A stretch of 64,000 bases of DNA from Oceanimonas pelagia (GTDB taxonomy: Bacteria; Pseudomonadota; Gammaproteobacteria; Enterobacterales; Aeromonadaceae), in NCBI RefSeq assembly GCF_030849025.1, contig NZ_CP118224.1, positions 1,472,001 through 1,536,000 on the forward strand. The letters are read 5' to 3'. Shown one piece after another: positions 7,855 through 17,507 of this stretch. The stretch's first letter is position 1; the number at the start of each line of letters is the position of its first letter. The notes under the pieces are model-generated. The model was not told the origin of the DNA, did not search any database, and worked only from the letters and a program-made list of their open reading frames with translations. Both the position numbers and the translations under genes were made by a program.

Positions 7855-8400
7855 TCAGGGCCGAATGCTCGCCAGTACCCGGATCCGCTCTTCCAGGGGC
7901 AGGGCCAGGATCAGCGCCTCGCCCGAGGCGGGAAAGCGGCTGGTGAGGGCGGTAATGTTGATCTGGTGGCTGACCAGCACCACCGGCAGCCCCGGCTCCA
8001 GCCCGGCCACAAACTGGCGCAACGCCTGCGTTTGCTCCGAGCGCCGGCTTCGCCGGTAAAAAAACGAGTTGAGCTCGGGTGTGGGCACCACCTCACCCAC
8101 CCCCAGCAGACGGGCGGTGTCCAGTGCGCGGCAAAACTGGCTGCTGTAGATCCTGGCCTCGCCAATGCCGTGGCTGCGCAGCCGTTCGCCCCAGGCCTCG
8201 GCCTGCGCCCGGCCACGGGCGTCGAGATTGCGCTGGGTGTCGCAGCGCTCCAGCACAAAGCCGGGAGGATCACCGGCGCCGGGCGCATTGGCATGGCGCA
8301 TCAGCAGCATGGCACGGCCTTCCTTCAGCGCCAGCCAGGCCTCGGCGTCGGAAGCCTGCACCCCGGTTGGCAGCAACAGCAGCAACAGCATCCATTTCAT
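7855..8400 (-). CDS. Periplasmic histidine phosphatase family protein
   Basis: A 181-residue secreted member of the histidine phosphatase (phosphoglycerate-mutase-like) superfamily. The catalytic RHG-type motif appears as LMRHANAPG, with Arg35-His36 in this numbering. The second catalytic histidine is in VVLVSHQINITALT. The N-terminus MKWMLLLLLLPTGVQA is a signal peptide, so the protein is probably periplasmic. I chose the ATG at 8400 rather than the in-frame ATG at 8415 because AGGA lies five bases upstream of the former. Substrate unknown; secreted members include Ais-like and phytase-like enzymes. Convergent with blc. Confidence 0.85.
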   Translation of the reverse strand: MKWMLLLLLLPTGVQASDAEAWLALKEGRAMLLMRHANAPGAGDPPGFVLERCDTQRNLDARGRAQAEAWGERLRSHGIGEARIYSSQFCRALDTARLLGVGEVVPTPELNSFFYRRSRRSEQTQALRQFVAGLEPGLPVVLVSHQINITALTSRFPASGEALILALPLEERIRVLASIRP

Positions 8401-8472
8401 GAGTATCCTGAGCATGATGTGTCCTCGATGTCGTCAACAGGCAGACCGGGCGCCATTGCCGCCGCTTTCAGT

Positions 8473-8489
8473 TTTTATGCCAACATACA
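8473..8489 (-). promoter_or_regulatory. Ter-like replication arrest site (copy 1)
   Basis: The minus strand reads TGTATGTTGGCATAAAA. All 17 bases are identical to the element just upstream of tus (17508-17524), and the GTATGTTG core is shared with E. coli Ter sites. It lies between two genes, in the 8401-8571 gap, and has the same orientation as the tus copy. Tus binding is inferred. Confidence 0.6.
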
Positions 8490-8571
8490 TTTGTCATCAT
8501 ATCCTTGTCACGTCAGCCACCATGACGGACGATCCCTTCAGTATATTCGGCCATGAAGGGGTCGTTTGTCT

Positions 8572-9174
8572 CTATGATGCCAGACTGGCCACCAGGCTGG
8601 CGGCAAGCTGATCGGCCAGTTGCTCCCAGCCGCCGGCCAGGGCGCGCACCAGGGCCGGGTAACCGTCTGCGGTGAGCGGCGTTTCCAGCCTGAAGGCCCG
8701 TTGCTCCAGCAGCTCGCCGCGACCGTTCAGCAATTGCCAGTGGCCCTGGATCAGGGCCATGCCATCGAAACGGCCCTGAAAGCGATCCAGTTGCAGGCGA
8801 ACTTCACGGGCCGGCATGTTGCCGGCGCTGGGTTGCCCGCGGGCAATCACCTGGGCCTGGGGCAGGCTGGCGCTCAGCCGGTCCAGCAACAGCCGGCGCA
8901 ACTGCTCGGGCAGGGCCTCGGCCCAGAGGTGGTTGCGGGCCTGGTGCACTTCAATGTCGTCGAGCTGCATCACAATGCCGTCCCCCTCGAGAAAGGCGGC
9001 GAGGGCAACGGGCGCCACCAATACCGTCAACCTGGCATCATGCCGTTGCTCGGCACTGCTTGCCGGCAGCAGATAGGCGGCGGTGCCGGGCTCATTGCTG
9101 CCGGCACAGCCGGCAAGGGCCAGGCCGAGCAGCAGCGAAAGGGAACTAAGGCGTTTGGTGTTGAACGGCATCAT
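8572..9174 (-). CDS. pqiC: Intermembrane transport lipoprotein PqiC
   Basis: A 200-residue outer-membrane lipoprotein of the PqiC (ABC transport auxiliary) family. The signal peptide MMPFNTKRLSSLSLLLGLAL leads into the lipobox LAGC (Cys23), followed by Ala. The mature region carries YLLP and the ABC-auxiliary pattern with an NHLWAEALPEQLRRLL helix near residues 81-96. PqiC forms the outer-membrane end of the PqiABC lipid-transport path. The ATG overlaps the pqiB stop as ATGA, so translation is coupled. The next in-frame Met is the following codon and either may be used. Confidence 0.9.
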   Translation of the reverse strand: MMPFNTKRLSSLSLLLGLALAGCAGSNEPGTAAYLLPASSAEQRHDARLTVLVAPVALAAFLEGDGIVMQLDDIEVHQARNHLWAEALPEQLRRLLLDRLSASLPQAQVIARGQPSAGNMPAREVRLQLDRFQGRFDGMALIQGHWQLLNGRGELLEQRAFRLETPLTADGYPALVRALAGGWEQLADQLAASLVASLAS

Positions 9175-10808
9175 TTGGCGGCCCTCGGTTGCGGATCCTG
9201 AGTGGGAGTACGGTCGAAGATCAGGGCGTTGGGCTGATCGTTAAGGGTGCGGATCACCGGCTGTATGTCTGCCATCAGCTGTTCCAGCCGCGACAGGGTC
9301 TGGGTCAGCTCGTTGTAACCTTCCGAGTCGGGGGCAAAGCCTGCCAGGGTGTCGCTGAGCTGGCGCAGGGTCTGGTTGACATTGGCGGGCAGTTCGCCGG
9401 TGGCGGGATCCGCCAGCAGCGCATCCACCGAAGCGGCAATGCGGTTGATCTTGTCCATGGTCTGCTGCGTCGCCACCAGGGTGCTGTTCAGGTTATTGAC
9501 CACGGGCTCGATGTCGAGGTTGTTGAACTTGTCGAGCAGGTTCGAGACTTTCTGCTCAATCTGGGCAAATCCGCCGGTGGTGGTGGGAAATACCCGCCGC
9601 TCGACAAAGGTCATGGCCTTGAAGGGCTCGGCGTCCTTCTGGAAGTTGAGATCCACAAACAGCGCGCCGGTGAGCAGGTTGCCGGCCTTGAGCGAGGCCC
9701 GCAGGCCATGGCCGAACATACGGTTCAGCCGCGCATACCAGGCTTTGGTGTCGATGATTTCGGTGGTGTTGTCAAAGCGCTGGGGCTCAATGCGGATCAG
9801 CACGGGAATGGCGAACCGGCTCAGGGAGTCGGGTTGCGGTGCGGTAAAGTGCCAGGGCACACTGACCACGGAGCCAATGCGCACGCCCCGGTATTCCACC
9901 GGCGCGCCCGGCTCCAGGCCCCGTACCGTGTCGTCCACCAGCAACACGTATTCCAGATATTGCTCATAGCTGCCCTCGTTGGCGCTTTCCTCGTCGGCAA
10001 ACAGCACATAGGTGGCATTGGGTTTGGCCTTGTGGCCCATGGCGGTGTTTTCGGGCACGCCAAAGGTCACGCCGCCGCCCACCAGGGACTCCAGCGAGCC
10101 GACATTGACCCGGAACCCCTGGGAGTCGAGGCGCATGTCGATGCCGGAGCTGGCCCAGAAACGGGTGGTGGTGGTGACCAGCACGTCGTAGGGCGACTGT
10201 ATATACAGCCGCAGCTGCATTTCCCGTTTTTCCGGATCGAATTCGCTGTGCTCCACCCGGCCCACGGTATAGCCCTGATAGCTGACCGGATCGCCGGTAG
10301 ACACGGCGGTGCCTACCTGGCTGATGAGGTTGATGCGCAGACCGGGGGCATCGGGCGGTGCCACCGGCGGTTGTTCCAGCACCTGAAAACGACGTTTGGG
10401 CTGTTCGCTGCTGCCCGGCAGCAACTGAATGTAGGCCCCCGACAGCACGGTATTGAGGCCGCTGATGCCCTCACGGCCAATGCGTGGCTTGACCACCCAG
10501 AAACGGGTCTCGTCGTTGAGCATGTTTTCCGCCTGGGGGCTCATGCGGGCGGTGATCAGCGCATGTTGCAGATCGTCCGACAGCCTGACCCGCTCCACCC
10601 GGCCCACCTCCACGTTGCGGGTCTTGATCAGGGTCTTGCCCGCTTCAATGCCTTCGGCGTTGTCCATTACCAGGGTAATGGAAGGGCCGAGCTTGCTCAG
10701 GTTGTCGTAAATCATCCAGGCGCCGATCAACACCGCCACCAGGGGCACTATCCAGATGGGCGACAGGGAGCGCTGTTTCTTGCGCTCGGCGCGGGGGGTG
10801 TCAGACAT
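9171..10808 (-). CDS. pqiB: Intermembrane transport protein PqiB (MCE protein)
   Basis: A 545-residue MCE-domain protein anchored by one N-terminal membrane helix (IWVPLVAVLIGAWMIYD, about residues 20-36). Three successive MCE domains follow; the first shows VMDNAEGIEAGKTLIKTRNVEVGRV. The C-terminal part is a long helical region (VSNLLDKFNNLDIEPVVNNL onward) that in E. coli PqiB builds a needle-like channel across the periplasm. It carries lipids between membranes with PqiA and PqiC. The frame is open upstream to 10931, but MSDTPRAERKKQ matches the family N-terminus, and this start overlaps the pqiA stop by eight bases, as expected in the operon. Confidence 0.95.
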   Translation of the reverse strand: MSDTPRAERKKQRSLSPIWIVPLVAVLIGAWMIYDNLSKLGPSITLVMDNAEGIEAGKTLIKTRNVEVGRVERVRLSDDLQHALITARMSPQAENMLNDETRFWVVKPRIGREGISGLNTVLSGAYIQLLPGSSEQPKRRFQVLEQPPVAPPDAPGLRINLISQVGTAVSTGDPVSYQGYTVGRVEHSEFDPEKREMQLRLYIQSPYDVLVTTTTRFWASSGIDMRLDSQGFRVNVGSLESLVGGGVTFGVPENTAMGHKAKPNATYVLFADEESANEGSYEQYLEYVLLVDDTVRGLEPGAPVEYRGVRIGSVVSVPWHFTAPQPDSLSRFAIPVLIRIEPQRFDNTTEIIDTKAWYARLNRMFGHGLRASLKAGNLLTGALFVDLNFQKDAEPFKAMTFVERRVFPTTTGGFAQIEQKVSNLLDKFNNLDIEPVVNNLNSTLVATQQTMDKINRIAASVDALLADPATGELPANVNQTLRQLSDTLAGFAPDSEGYNELTQTLSRLEQLMADIQPVIRTLNDQPNALIFDRTPTQDPQPRAAK

Positions 10809-12150
10809 GGTTGGGTTCCTTGCGGTTTTCGTTATGATGCGGTGCGCCACCGGCCAGCGGGGCCCCGGCCCAGATGCTGCGTTGATCAAACAGCATGGCC
10901 GCCAGCATGGTGAGCACCACCACACCGGCAAAGGCCAGGGCCGCCGGGCCGGGCTCGATGGACATCAGGTTGCCGTTGCGAATAAGTGCCACCAGTATGG
11001 CCACCACGAACACATCCACCATCGACCAGCGCCCCACGAACTCGGTAATGCGGTAAAGGCGAATGCGGCTCATGGCGCTGAGGCCGGCCCGATCGCGCCT
11101 GACCACATGGCACAGCCACAGCAGCGCCAGGATCTTGCTCACCGGCACCACCACACTGGCGGTAAAAATGATAAAGGCAATGGGCCAGTCGCCGTGCTGA
11201 ATAAACAACAGCACGCCGCCGATAATGGTGGAGGGCGAGCTGCTGCCCAGGGAGGTGGTTACCATAATGGGGTAGAGGTTGGCGGGCAGATACATGATCA
11301 CCGCCGCCGCCAGCAGGGCCAGGGTGGCCTGGTTGTTGATGCCGTGCCAGGGGTGTAACGGCTCGTCGCAGCGCCGGCAGCGGGCCTTGCCTCGTTCCGG
11401 CAGGGCGTTCACCAGGCCACAGGTGGTGCAGCCGCACAGATTCTGTTCGCTGGCGTTGCGGCCGGGCACGGCGCCGGCCGGTGCCATGCCGCGCCGGTCG
11501 AGGGAAAACCACAGCCAGTCCTTGTCCACCGACTGGGTGGTCAGCAGCAGCAGCAGGGCAAAGGCGCAAAAGGTCCAGAACGACAGGCCGAGTTCAATGT
11601 CGGCCATGCCCACCACCTTGATAAGACTGACAAGCGTACCGATCACGAACACGTCGGCCATCATCCAGGGGCTGACATGGCGCAGGGTGCGGGCAATTTG
11701 CCGGCTGCGGGGCAGCGGCCGGCCCAGCAGCATGCCGGCACACAGCCAGCTTACACTCAGCAGATAAACCAGCGGCAGAATAATCACCGTCAGCAGTACG
11801 CACAGGGCCACCAGCGGCTGGTGCAGGCCAATCAGAATGGCGGCACTGTCGGTAAGCTCAATGCGATTGCCGATGCCACTCAGCTCAAAGCCGATAAAGG
11901 GAAAGGCCACCGACAACGCCAGCGCAATCAGGGTGGCCAGGGCCAGCGCCAGGGAGCGCTCCGCCGGGTTGGCATGGCGGCGCACCAGGGTGTGGCCGCA
12001 ACGGGGGCAGTCGGCTTTTTCTCCGGGGGCCAGGCTCGGCAGCACTACCAGCAAATCACACTCGTGGCACACCCGCAGGCGCCGGCGGGAAATGGCCCGG
12101 CGCCGGTGAGGCTGTGCGGTAAGGGCGGATGAGTGTGGCGAGTCCGACAA
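10801..12150 (-). CDS. pqiA: Intermembrane transport protein PqiA
   Basis: A 449-residue polytopic inner-membrane protein with two tandem PqiA domains, each preceded by a zinc ribbon. The first ribbon has CHEC near residue 29 and CPRC near residue 48; the second has CTTCG near residue 242 and CRRC near residue 257. Each membrane domain has four helices. PqiA is the inner-membrane component that feeds PqiB. Translation probably starts at TTG (12150): AGGTG lies five bases upstream and the MSDSPHSS N-terminus has no better candidate. The pqiABC order is as in E. coli, where it follows uup; here it is 25 kb from uup and on the opposite strand. Confidence 0.94.
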   Translation of the reverse strand: MSDSPHSSALTAQPHRRRAISRRRLRVCHECDLLVVLPSLAPGEKADCPRCGHTLVRRHANPAERSLALALATLIALALSVAFPFIGFELSGIGNRIELTDSAAILIGLHQPLVALCVLLTVIILPLVYLLSVSWLCAGMLLGRPLPRSRQIARTLRHVSPWMMADVFVIGTLVSLIKVVGMADIELGLSFWTFCAFALLLLLTTQSVDKDWLWFSLDRRGMAPAGAVPGRNASEQNLCGCTTCGLVNALPERGKARCRRCDEPLHPWHGINNQATLALLAAAVIMYLPANLYPIMVTTSLGSSSPSTIIGGVLLFIQHGDWPIAFIIFTASVVVPVSKILALLWLCHVVRRDRAGLSAMSRIRLYRITEFVGRWSMVDVFVVAILVALIRNGNLMSIEPGPAALAFAGVVVLTMLAAMLFDQRSIWAGAPLAGGAPHHNENRKEPNHV

Positions 12151-12274
12151 ATGGGCACCTAAAACAATGAAGAATCAGAAGCTTGATACTACGACAGGAG
12201 CGTAACCCGAATAAAGCCGAATCGGTACCGGGGTTAAATGGCGAACGATTGTGTACATATTATGACATTTTTGT

Positions 12275-12301
12275 TTCAGTTATCCGCTGCGCTGCCGATA
12301 G
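12275..12301 (+). promoter_or_regulatory. Putative sigma-28 (FliA) promoter
   Basis: GCCGATAG matches the flagellar sigma -10 consensus GCCGATAA at seven of eight bases. Eleven bases upstream, TTCAGTTA matches TAAAGTTT at five of eight. It is 41 bases before the chemoreceptor start, which is the kind of gene sigma-28 serves. Confidence 0.55.
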
Positions 12302-12342
12302 GTTTTCGATATCAATTCTGACGTGTGCGGTAGGAGAACAAG

Positions 12343-13965
12343 GTGTTTCGCAATATCAATATTGGCCTGAGATCGGCCCTGGCCTTTGGTGCCATCGGTG
12401 TACTGATGCTGATCCTGGGCGGGCTCAGTCTGGTTCAGCTCAACAGTCTCAACGATCAGATCACCCGGCTGGCCACTCACGATGTGCCCAGCCTGACCGC
12501 AGTGGATAATATCGACAAGGAGTTTCTGCGTATTCGCCTGCACAGCCTGGCCCTGGCCAATTCGGCTCAAGCGGAGAAACGGGCCGAGTCCCAGGCCAAC
12601 CTGGAGGCCGCCCGACAACAGCTGGAGGGGTTCAAACAGCAATACGACCGGCTGGCCCGCCTGCCCGAGGCCCGGGCCCTGCTGGCCCGCTTTAATGCCA
12701 CCGAGGCCCGTTACTGGCAGGCGCACACCCGCATTATGGCGCAGGCCAGCCGCGGCGATGTGGCCGGTGCCAATCTGGCCTCACGGCAGGAGCTGGCGCC
12801 GCTGGCCGAGGAGCTGGCCGGGCTGCTGTTTGAGCTTAACCGGGTACAGCATGCGCGCATTGACAGCACCAACACTCAAACCGACCAGGTTTATGCCTTC
12901 TCCCGCAATGTGATCATCGGGCTGCTGGTGCTGGCCCTGGCGGGCATGGGACTGCTGGCCTGGCTGCTGACCCGCAGCATAGTGCAACCCATTGGCGATG
13001 CGGTGCGGGTGGCGGAGGTCATTGCCGGCGGTAACCTGACCCGGCCGGTGGCAGTCACCGGACGCGATGAACCGGCCCGGCTGCTGACCGCCCTCGGCAA
13101 CATGCAGCGCAGCCTGCAGGAAACCGTGCAGCAGATTGCCGACTCCTCCCGTCAGCTGGCTTCCACCTCCGAAGAGCTGAGTTCGGTCACCCAGGAGTCC
13201 ACCCGGGGCCTGCAACGCCAGAGCGAAGAGCTTGAGCAGGCGGCCACGGCGGTGAACGAAATGACCGCGGCGGTGGAAGAGGTGGCACGCAATGCCTCCA
13301 GCACCTCCCAGGAGTCGGAGCTGGCCGATGAACGGGCCCAGTTTGGTCGCGACCGGGTTGGCCAGACCGTTACCGCCATGGAAAGCCTGGCCGGCGACAT
13401 TGGCGACACCATGCACAATATCGAGAGCCTGGCGGTGCGGGTGAACGACATCACCAGTGTACTTGACGTGATCCGCGCCATTGCCGATCAAACCAACCTG
13501 CTGGCCCTGAACGCCGCCATTGAGGCGGCCCGGGCCGGCGAGTCGGGGCGGGGCTTTGCCGTGGTGGCCGACGAGGTGCGGGCGCTGGCGCATCGTACCC
13601 AGGAGTCCACCAAGGAGATCGAGCAGATGATCCAGGCGGTGCAGCGCGGCTCTCAGGAGGCGGTGGTTGCCATGAAGACCAGTAACGAACGTACCACCGA
13701 TACCCTGAATATCGCCCGCGAAGCCGGTGAAGCCCTGGCGCAGATCGCCACCAGCATTTCCGGCATCAATGATCGCAATGTGGCCATCGCCGGCGCCGCC
13801 GAGGAGCAGGCGCACGTGTCCCGGGAGGTGGATGGCAACCTGGTGAACATTCGTGATTTGTCGGTGCAAAGCGCCGCCGGTGCCAACCAGACCAGCGCGT
13901 CCAGCCAGGAGCTGGCCCGTCTGGCCGGTGAGTTGCGTACTCTGGTCGGCCGTTTTGTGATTTAG
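12343..13965 (+). CDS. Methyl-accepting chemotaxis protein with four-helix-bundle sensor
   Basis: A 540-residue chemoreceptor of the Tar/Tsr-like type. TM1 is at about residues 10-32; the periplasmic region, about 150 residues of helices, fits a 4HB_MCP sensor; TM2 ([21 protein letters not shown]) is at about 189-209. HAMP and the signalling domain follow, with the hairpin tip [20 protein letters not shown] at about residue 383. No C-terminal CheR-binding pentapeptide is present. The start is GTG, supported by TAGGAG upstream. A sigma-28-like promoter lies upstream, so expression is probably coupled to flagellar genes elsewhere. It is divergent from pqiA. Ligand unknown. Confidence 0.94.
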   Translation: MFRNINIGLRSALAFGAIGVLMLILGGLSLVQLNSLNDQITRLATHDVPSLTAVDNIDKEFLRIRLHSLALANSAQAEKRAESQANLEAARQQLEGFKQQYDRLARLPEARALLARFNATEARYWQAHTRIMAQASRGDVAGANLASRQELAPLAEELAGLLFELNRVQHARIDSTNTQTDQVYAFSRNVIIGLLVLALAGMGLLAWLLTRSIVQPIGDAVRVAEVIAGGNLTRPVAVTGRDEPARLLTALGNMQRSLQETVQQIADSSRQLASTSEELSSVTQESTRGLQRQSEELEQAATAVNEMTAAVEEVARNASSTSQESELADERAQFGRDRVGQTVTAMESLAGDIGDTMHNIESLAVRVNDITSVLDVIRAIADQTNLLALNAAIEAARAGESGRGFAVVADEVRALAHRTQESTKEIEQMIQAVQRGSQEAVVAMKTSNERTTDTLNIAREAGEALAQIATSISGINDRNVAIAGAAEEQAHVSREVDGNLVNIRDLSVQSAAGANQTSASSQELARLAGELRTLVGRFVI

Positions 13966-14000
13966 CCTTGTTGCACAAGGCCGGCGCCGGTTTATTCACA

Positions 14001-14031
14001 AAAAAAAAAAGCCCCGCCGAGCGGGGCTTTT
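14001..14031. terminator. Bidirectional terminator
   Basis: A run of A, then GCCCCGC pairing with GCGGGGC, then TTTT, between the convergent chemoreceptor and aspC genes. The long A-run gives a strong U-tract for aspC on the minus strand. Confidence 0.9.
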
Positions 14032-14051
14032 GATTATGGGCAAGATAAGGC

Positions 14052-15242
14052 TTACAGCACGGCGGCAATGCCGTCGCACAGGGCGTCGATGTTGGCCTTG
14101 GTGATGCCGGCCACGCTGATGCGGCCGGAGCCGACGATGTAGATGCCGAACTCGTCCTTCAGACGGGCCACCTGCTCGGGAGTGAGGCCGGAGAAGGAGA
14201 ACATGCCGTTCTGGCGGGCAATAAAGCTGAAATCGGTGCTCACGCCCCGGGCGGCCAGCTTTTCCACGAACAGGGTGCGCATTTCCTGAATGCGGTCACG
14301 CATTTCCTTAAGCTCGGCCTGCCAGTCGGCATACAGCTCGGGATCGTTGGCAATAATGGCCACCACATTGGCGCCGTGGGAAGGCGGGTTGGAGTAGTTG
14401 GCGCGAATAATGCTTTTTATCTGGCTGAAGCTGGTAGTGGCGGTGTCGGCATCCCTGGCCACCAGGGTAAAGGCACCCACGCGCTCGTTGTAGAGGCCGA
14501 AGTTCTTGGAGAAGGAGCTGGCAATCAGCAGCTCGGGGTTGTGCCTGGCAAACTCGCGCAAACCAAAGGCGTCTTCTTCAATGCCACGGGCGAAGCCCTG
14601 GTAGGCGAAGTCGAACATCGGCAGCCAGCCCTTGTCGGCGGCCAGTTTGGCCAGTTGCTGCCACTGCTCGGCGGTGGGGTCAATGCCGGTGGGGTTGTGG
14701 CAGCAGCCGTGGAACAGTACCACATCGCCGGCCTTGGCATCGGCCAGGCTGGCCAGCATGGCGTCGAAGTCCAGATCCTTGGTGTCGGCGTTGTAGTAGC
14801 CGTATTCCTTCACCTCCAGGCCGGCGGCGGTAAACACGGCGCGGTGGTTGGCCCAGGTGGGGTTGGAAATCCAGATGGTGTTGGTGTCGAGCTGGCGGGC
14901 GATGAACTCGCCGGCAATGCGCAGGGCACCGGTGCCGCCCGGCGCCTGGGCGGTGCGGGCACGCTGCTCGGCAATAATGCTGGCGTCGGCGCCGAACAGC
15001 AGTTTCTGCACGACCTGCCCATAGGCCTCAATGCCTTCTATGCTGAGATAGTTTTTGGTGGTTTGCTCCTGCACCAGGCGCGCTTCGGCTTTCTTCACGC
15101 AACGCAGTACCGGGGTCTGGCCGGCTTCGTCTTTGTAGATGCCGACACCCAGGTTGATTTTGTCGGTACGGGCATCTTTACGGAACGCATCGGTCAGACC
15201 CAGAATGGGGTCGGCCGGTGCAGCAGTGACCTTCTCGAACAT
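14052..15242 (-). CDS. aspC: Aspartate/aromatic aminotransferase
   Basis: A 396-residue class I PLP aminotransferase that interconverts aspartate and 2-oxoglutarate with oxaloacetate and glutamate, and can act on aromatic amino acids. It matches E. coli AspC nearly end to end from [16 protein letters not shown]. The PLP lysine is Lys246 in [15 protein letters not shown], Asp211 and Tyr214 lie in [10 protein letters not shown], and the substrate-carboxylate arginine is in GSGRISVAG near residue 374. AspC and TyrB share these features; the N-terminus favours AspC. It is monocistronic, ends at a strong terminator and lies downstream of the exporter gene on the same strand. Confidence 0.94.
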   Translation of the reverse strand: MFEKVTAAPADPILGLTDAFRKDARTDKINLGVGIYKDEAGQTPVLRCVKKAEARLVQEQTTKNYLSIEGIEAYGQVVQKLLFGADASIIAEQRARTAQAPGGTGALRIAGEFIARQLDTNTIWISNPTWANHRAVFTAAGLEVKEYGYYNADTKDLDFDAMLASLADAKAGDVVLFHGCCHNPTGIDPTAEQWQQLAKLAADKGWLPMFDFAYQGFARGIEEDAFGLREFARHNPELLIASSFSKNFGLYNERVGAFTLVARDADTATTSFSQIKSIIRANYSNPPSHGANVVAIIANDPELYADWQAELKEMRDRIQEMRTLFVEKLAARGVSTDFSFIARQNGMFSFSGLTPEQVARLKDEFGIYIVGSGRISVAGITKANIDALCDGIAAVL

Positions 15243-15356
15243 AGTCTTGTCAATTCCTTCTTGTAAAAGCGAGTGTGGTCGCCAAGCGACGGCTGTTAGT
15301 TATATCACTTGCGCCGGTATTAAAAAATGGCTTTGCGGGGAATTTGCCGGGTATTG

Positions 15357-16547
15357 TTACCCGCCGGCGACCAGGGCCGGGCGCACCAGCAGCCAGTAAC
15401 TGGCCAGGGCCAGCCAGGCACACAGACTCATGACCAGTGCCATGGGCAGGGCGGAGACCGCATGACTGACATTGACCGCGAAGGTGGCCACCGCCCCCAG
15501 GCCAAAGCGCACCGTACCGGCCAGGGCGGAGGCGGTGCCGGCGGCCTCGGGAAAGTGACTGAGCAGCCCGGCCATGGCGTTGGCGCCCACCAGGCTGATT
15601 TGCGCAATCAGTACCATCACCGCCGGCACCAGTCCCCACAGGCCGCCAAACCCGGTGATGCCATTGAACAGCAGCACGATCCCGGCCAGCGCCGCCAGGG
15701 TGAGGCCGGTTTTCAGCAGCCGGTCACTGCCCAGATGTTTCACCAGCCGGCTGTTGCCAAAGGTCAGCACCATCATCAGCACTATGTTCATGGCAAACAA
15801 CAGGCCATAGTGCTGGGCCGGCACGCCGTAGAGTTCGATGTACACCAGTGGTGAGCCGGAGATAAACGCAAACATGGCGGCGGTGGTCAGGCCGCCGCAG
15901 CCGATATAGCCGACCGCCGCCCGGTGGCGCAGCACCTTGCCGTAGTTTTGCAGCACCGGCCACAACCGGAATGGCTGGCGATGTTCGGGCTTCAGGGTTT
16001 CGGGTATGCGCCAGGCCAGTGCCAGGGTCACCAGGGTGCCGATGATCGCCAGCAGCACGAAAATGCTGTGCCAGTGACCGACCAGCAGCAGGTAGCCGCC
16101 AACGATGGGGGCCACCAGCGGCGCCAGGGTCATGACCAGGATCACCAATGACATCACCCGGGCAAACATGTCCCGTTCAAACATGTCTCGCAGCAGGGCG
16201 TTGAGCACCACGGAGCCGGCGGCACCCCCCAGTGCCTGCAACAGCCGAAAGGTCATCAGGGTTTCAATGCTGTCGGCAACGGCGCAGCCGATGCTGGCCA
16301 GGGTAAACAGCGCCAGTCCGCCGAGCATGACCGGCTTGCGGCCCACGGTGTCGGCCAGCGGGCCGTAAAACAGCTGCCCCAGGGCAAACCCCGCCAGAAA
16401 CACGCTGATGGTGAGCTGGGCCTGGGACACCGGCACCCCCAGATCCCGCGCTATGGTGGGCAGGCTGGGCAGATACATGTCGATGGCCAGGGGAGTCAGC
16501 CCGGCCAGGCTGGCCAGTAACAACAACAATGAAAAGGGCAGGGCCAT
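15357..16547 (-). CDS. Bcr/CflA family drug exporter (MFS)
   Basis: A 396-residue major facilitator with twelve predicted membrane helices. The Bcr/CflA signature DMYLPSLPTIA is at about residues 23-33, and the MFS motif A region appears as YGPLADTVGRKPVM at about residues 61-74. Proteins of this family expel small drugs such as bicyclomycin, chloramphenicol or sulfonamides by proton antiport; the substrate here cannot be told. The start follows an untranslated gap of 57 bases after tus in transcription order, so co-transcription with tus is possible. It resembles E. coli Bcr, but I do not assign the symbol. Confidence 0.9.
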   Translation of the reverse strand: MALPFSLLLLLASLAGLTPLAIDMYLPSLPTIARDLGVPVSQAQLTISVFLAGFALGQLFYGPLADTVGRKPVMLGGLALFTLASIGCAVADSIETLMTFRLLQALGGAAGSVVLNALLRDMFERDMFARVMSLVILVMTLAPLVAPIVGGYLLLVGHWHSIFVLLAIIGTLVTLALAWRIPETLKPEHRQPFRLWPVLQNYGKVLRHRAAVGYIGCGGLTTAAMFAFISGSPLVYIELYGVPAQHYGLLFAMNIVLMMVLTFGNSRLVKHLGSDRLLKTGLTLAALAGIVLLFNGITGFGGLWGLVPAVMVLIAQISLVGANAMAGLLSHFPEAAGTASALAGTVRFGLGAVATFAVNVSHAVSALPMALVMSLCAWLALASYWLLVRPALVAGG

Positions 16548-16604
16548 AAGGTCACCAGAAGTTACAAAAGAAACATCATGATAGCACTGCCGTCGGCCCC
16601 CTTG

Positions 16605-17504
16605 TCAGGGCGTGTAAGGATAAATATGCAACCGGGGGATCAGCGGCTCGCCGCCAATGCGGGCGGCCCGGCGCTTGCGGGGTTTGGCGGGCGGGTAATC
16701 ACACAGGGGAGTCACCGCCGGGGGGGCGTCCTGACACAGCAGCAGGGGTAAATGGGCTTTGTACTGCTGCTGGCGGGGAGTGAGCGGCTCGCTCCAGCGC
16801 ACATTGACCATGGGGTGGGTTTTTACCGGCCGGCGCAGGCGCAGTTCCACATGTGCCGGCAGGCGTTTAACGTCGTAAATTTCCCGATCCACACACTGCA
16901 TCCAGGTATGTGGATCGGTCAGCGGAGGCGGGTTCAGCCGGCTTTGCATCAGCTGCGCCACCAGCTTTTGTTTGTCGACTTTTTGAATAATCTGCTTGTT
17001 GGCCCAGGTAAAGCCCAGCCGTGAAGCCCCATGAGGCAGCAGGGTCAGCTGGCGATAAACCTGCAGGGTAATGAGCCCGGGAAAGGTGTCGTGCACCAGG
17101 GTGAATTTCTTGTCTTTATCGTCCAGCCGCTGCACCAGGGCACGAAAGGCGAGTTTGAGCCGGTTAACCTCGTTGAGCCGAGGCTCAAGCTCGGCCCGAG
17201 CAGAGGCGGGCAGCACGATAAACCCCGGCAGCCGAAAACTGGCCTTGGCGGAGCAGTCGGGCTGAAGATGCCAGCGGCCATAGGCGGAAAGGGCAGCGTT
17301 GAGGGCGGCCTTGCCGGTGACTTGTTCCTGCACCGGAATGTGCTCAACGGGATCGTGCTCCTTGCCCTGGGGTACCTCGGGCAGGCGATAGCAGCAGGCC
17401 AGGGGGGGAGTTCCGGCCCGTTCGTTAATCAGGCCGCGCAAATCGGCGAGGGCCGACTCCAGCAAGGACATGGTGTGATTCAGCTCGGCGGCGAGGGTGA
17501 ACAT
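16605..17504 (-). CDS. tus: Replication terminus site-binding protein Tus
   Basis: A 299-residue homologue of E. coli Tus (309 residues), the monomeric protein that binds Ter DNA and blocks replication forks from one side. Recognisable blocks are the N-terminal TLAAELNHTMSLLESALADL (E. coli DLVDRLNTTFRQMEQELAIF), CYRLPEV, LPGLITLQVYRQLTLL, the DNA-contacting GFTWANKQIIQK, RRPVKTHPM and the C-terminal IPRLHIY. The frame runs upstream to a GTG at 17525, but the ATG at 17504 aligns with the E. coli N-terminus and leaves the Ter-like element just outside the gene. In E. coli, TerB overlaps the tus promoter and Tus represses itself; the same layout here suggests autoregulation. Tus was classically described in enterobacteria and related plasmids. 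Confidence 0.9.
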   Translation of the reverse strand: MFTLAAELNHTMSLLESALADLRGLINERAGTPPLACCYRLPEVPQGKEHDPVEHIPVQEQVTGKAALNAALSAYGRWHLQPDCSAKASFRLPGFIVLPASARAELEPRLNEVNRLKLAFRALVQRLDDKDKKFTLVHDTFPGLITLQVYRQLTLLPHGASRLGFTWANKQIIQKVDKQKLVAQLMQSRLNPPPLTDPHTWMQCVDREIYDVKRLPAHVELRLRRPVKTHPMVNVRWSEPLTPRQQQYKAHLPLLLCQDAPPAVTPLCDYPPAKPRKRRAARIGGEPLIPRLHIYPYTP

Positions 17505-17507
17505 ATA

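Noticed and set aside
10197-10208. CTGTATATACAG, like a LexA box
   Set aside because: The spacing between CTG and CAG is six bases instead of ten, and it is inside pqiB.
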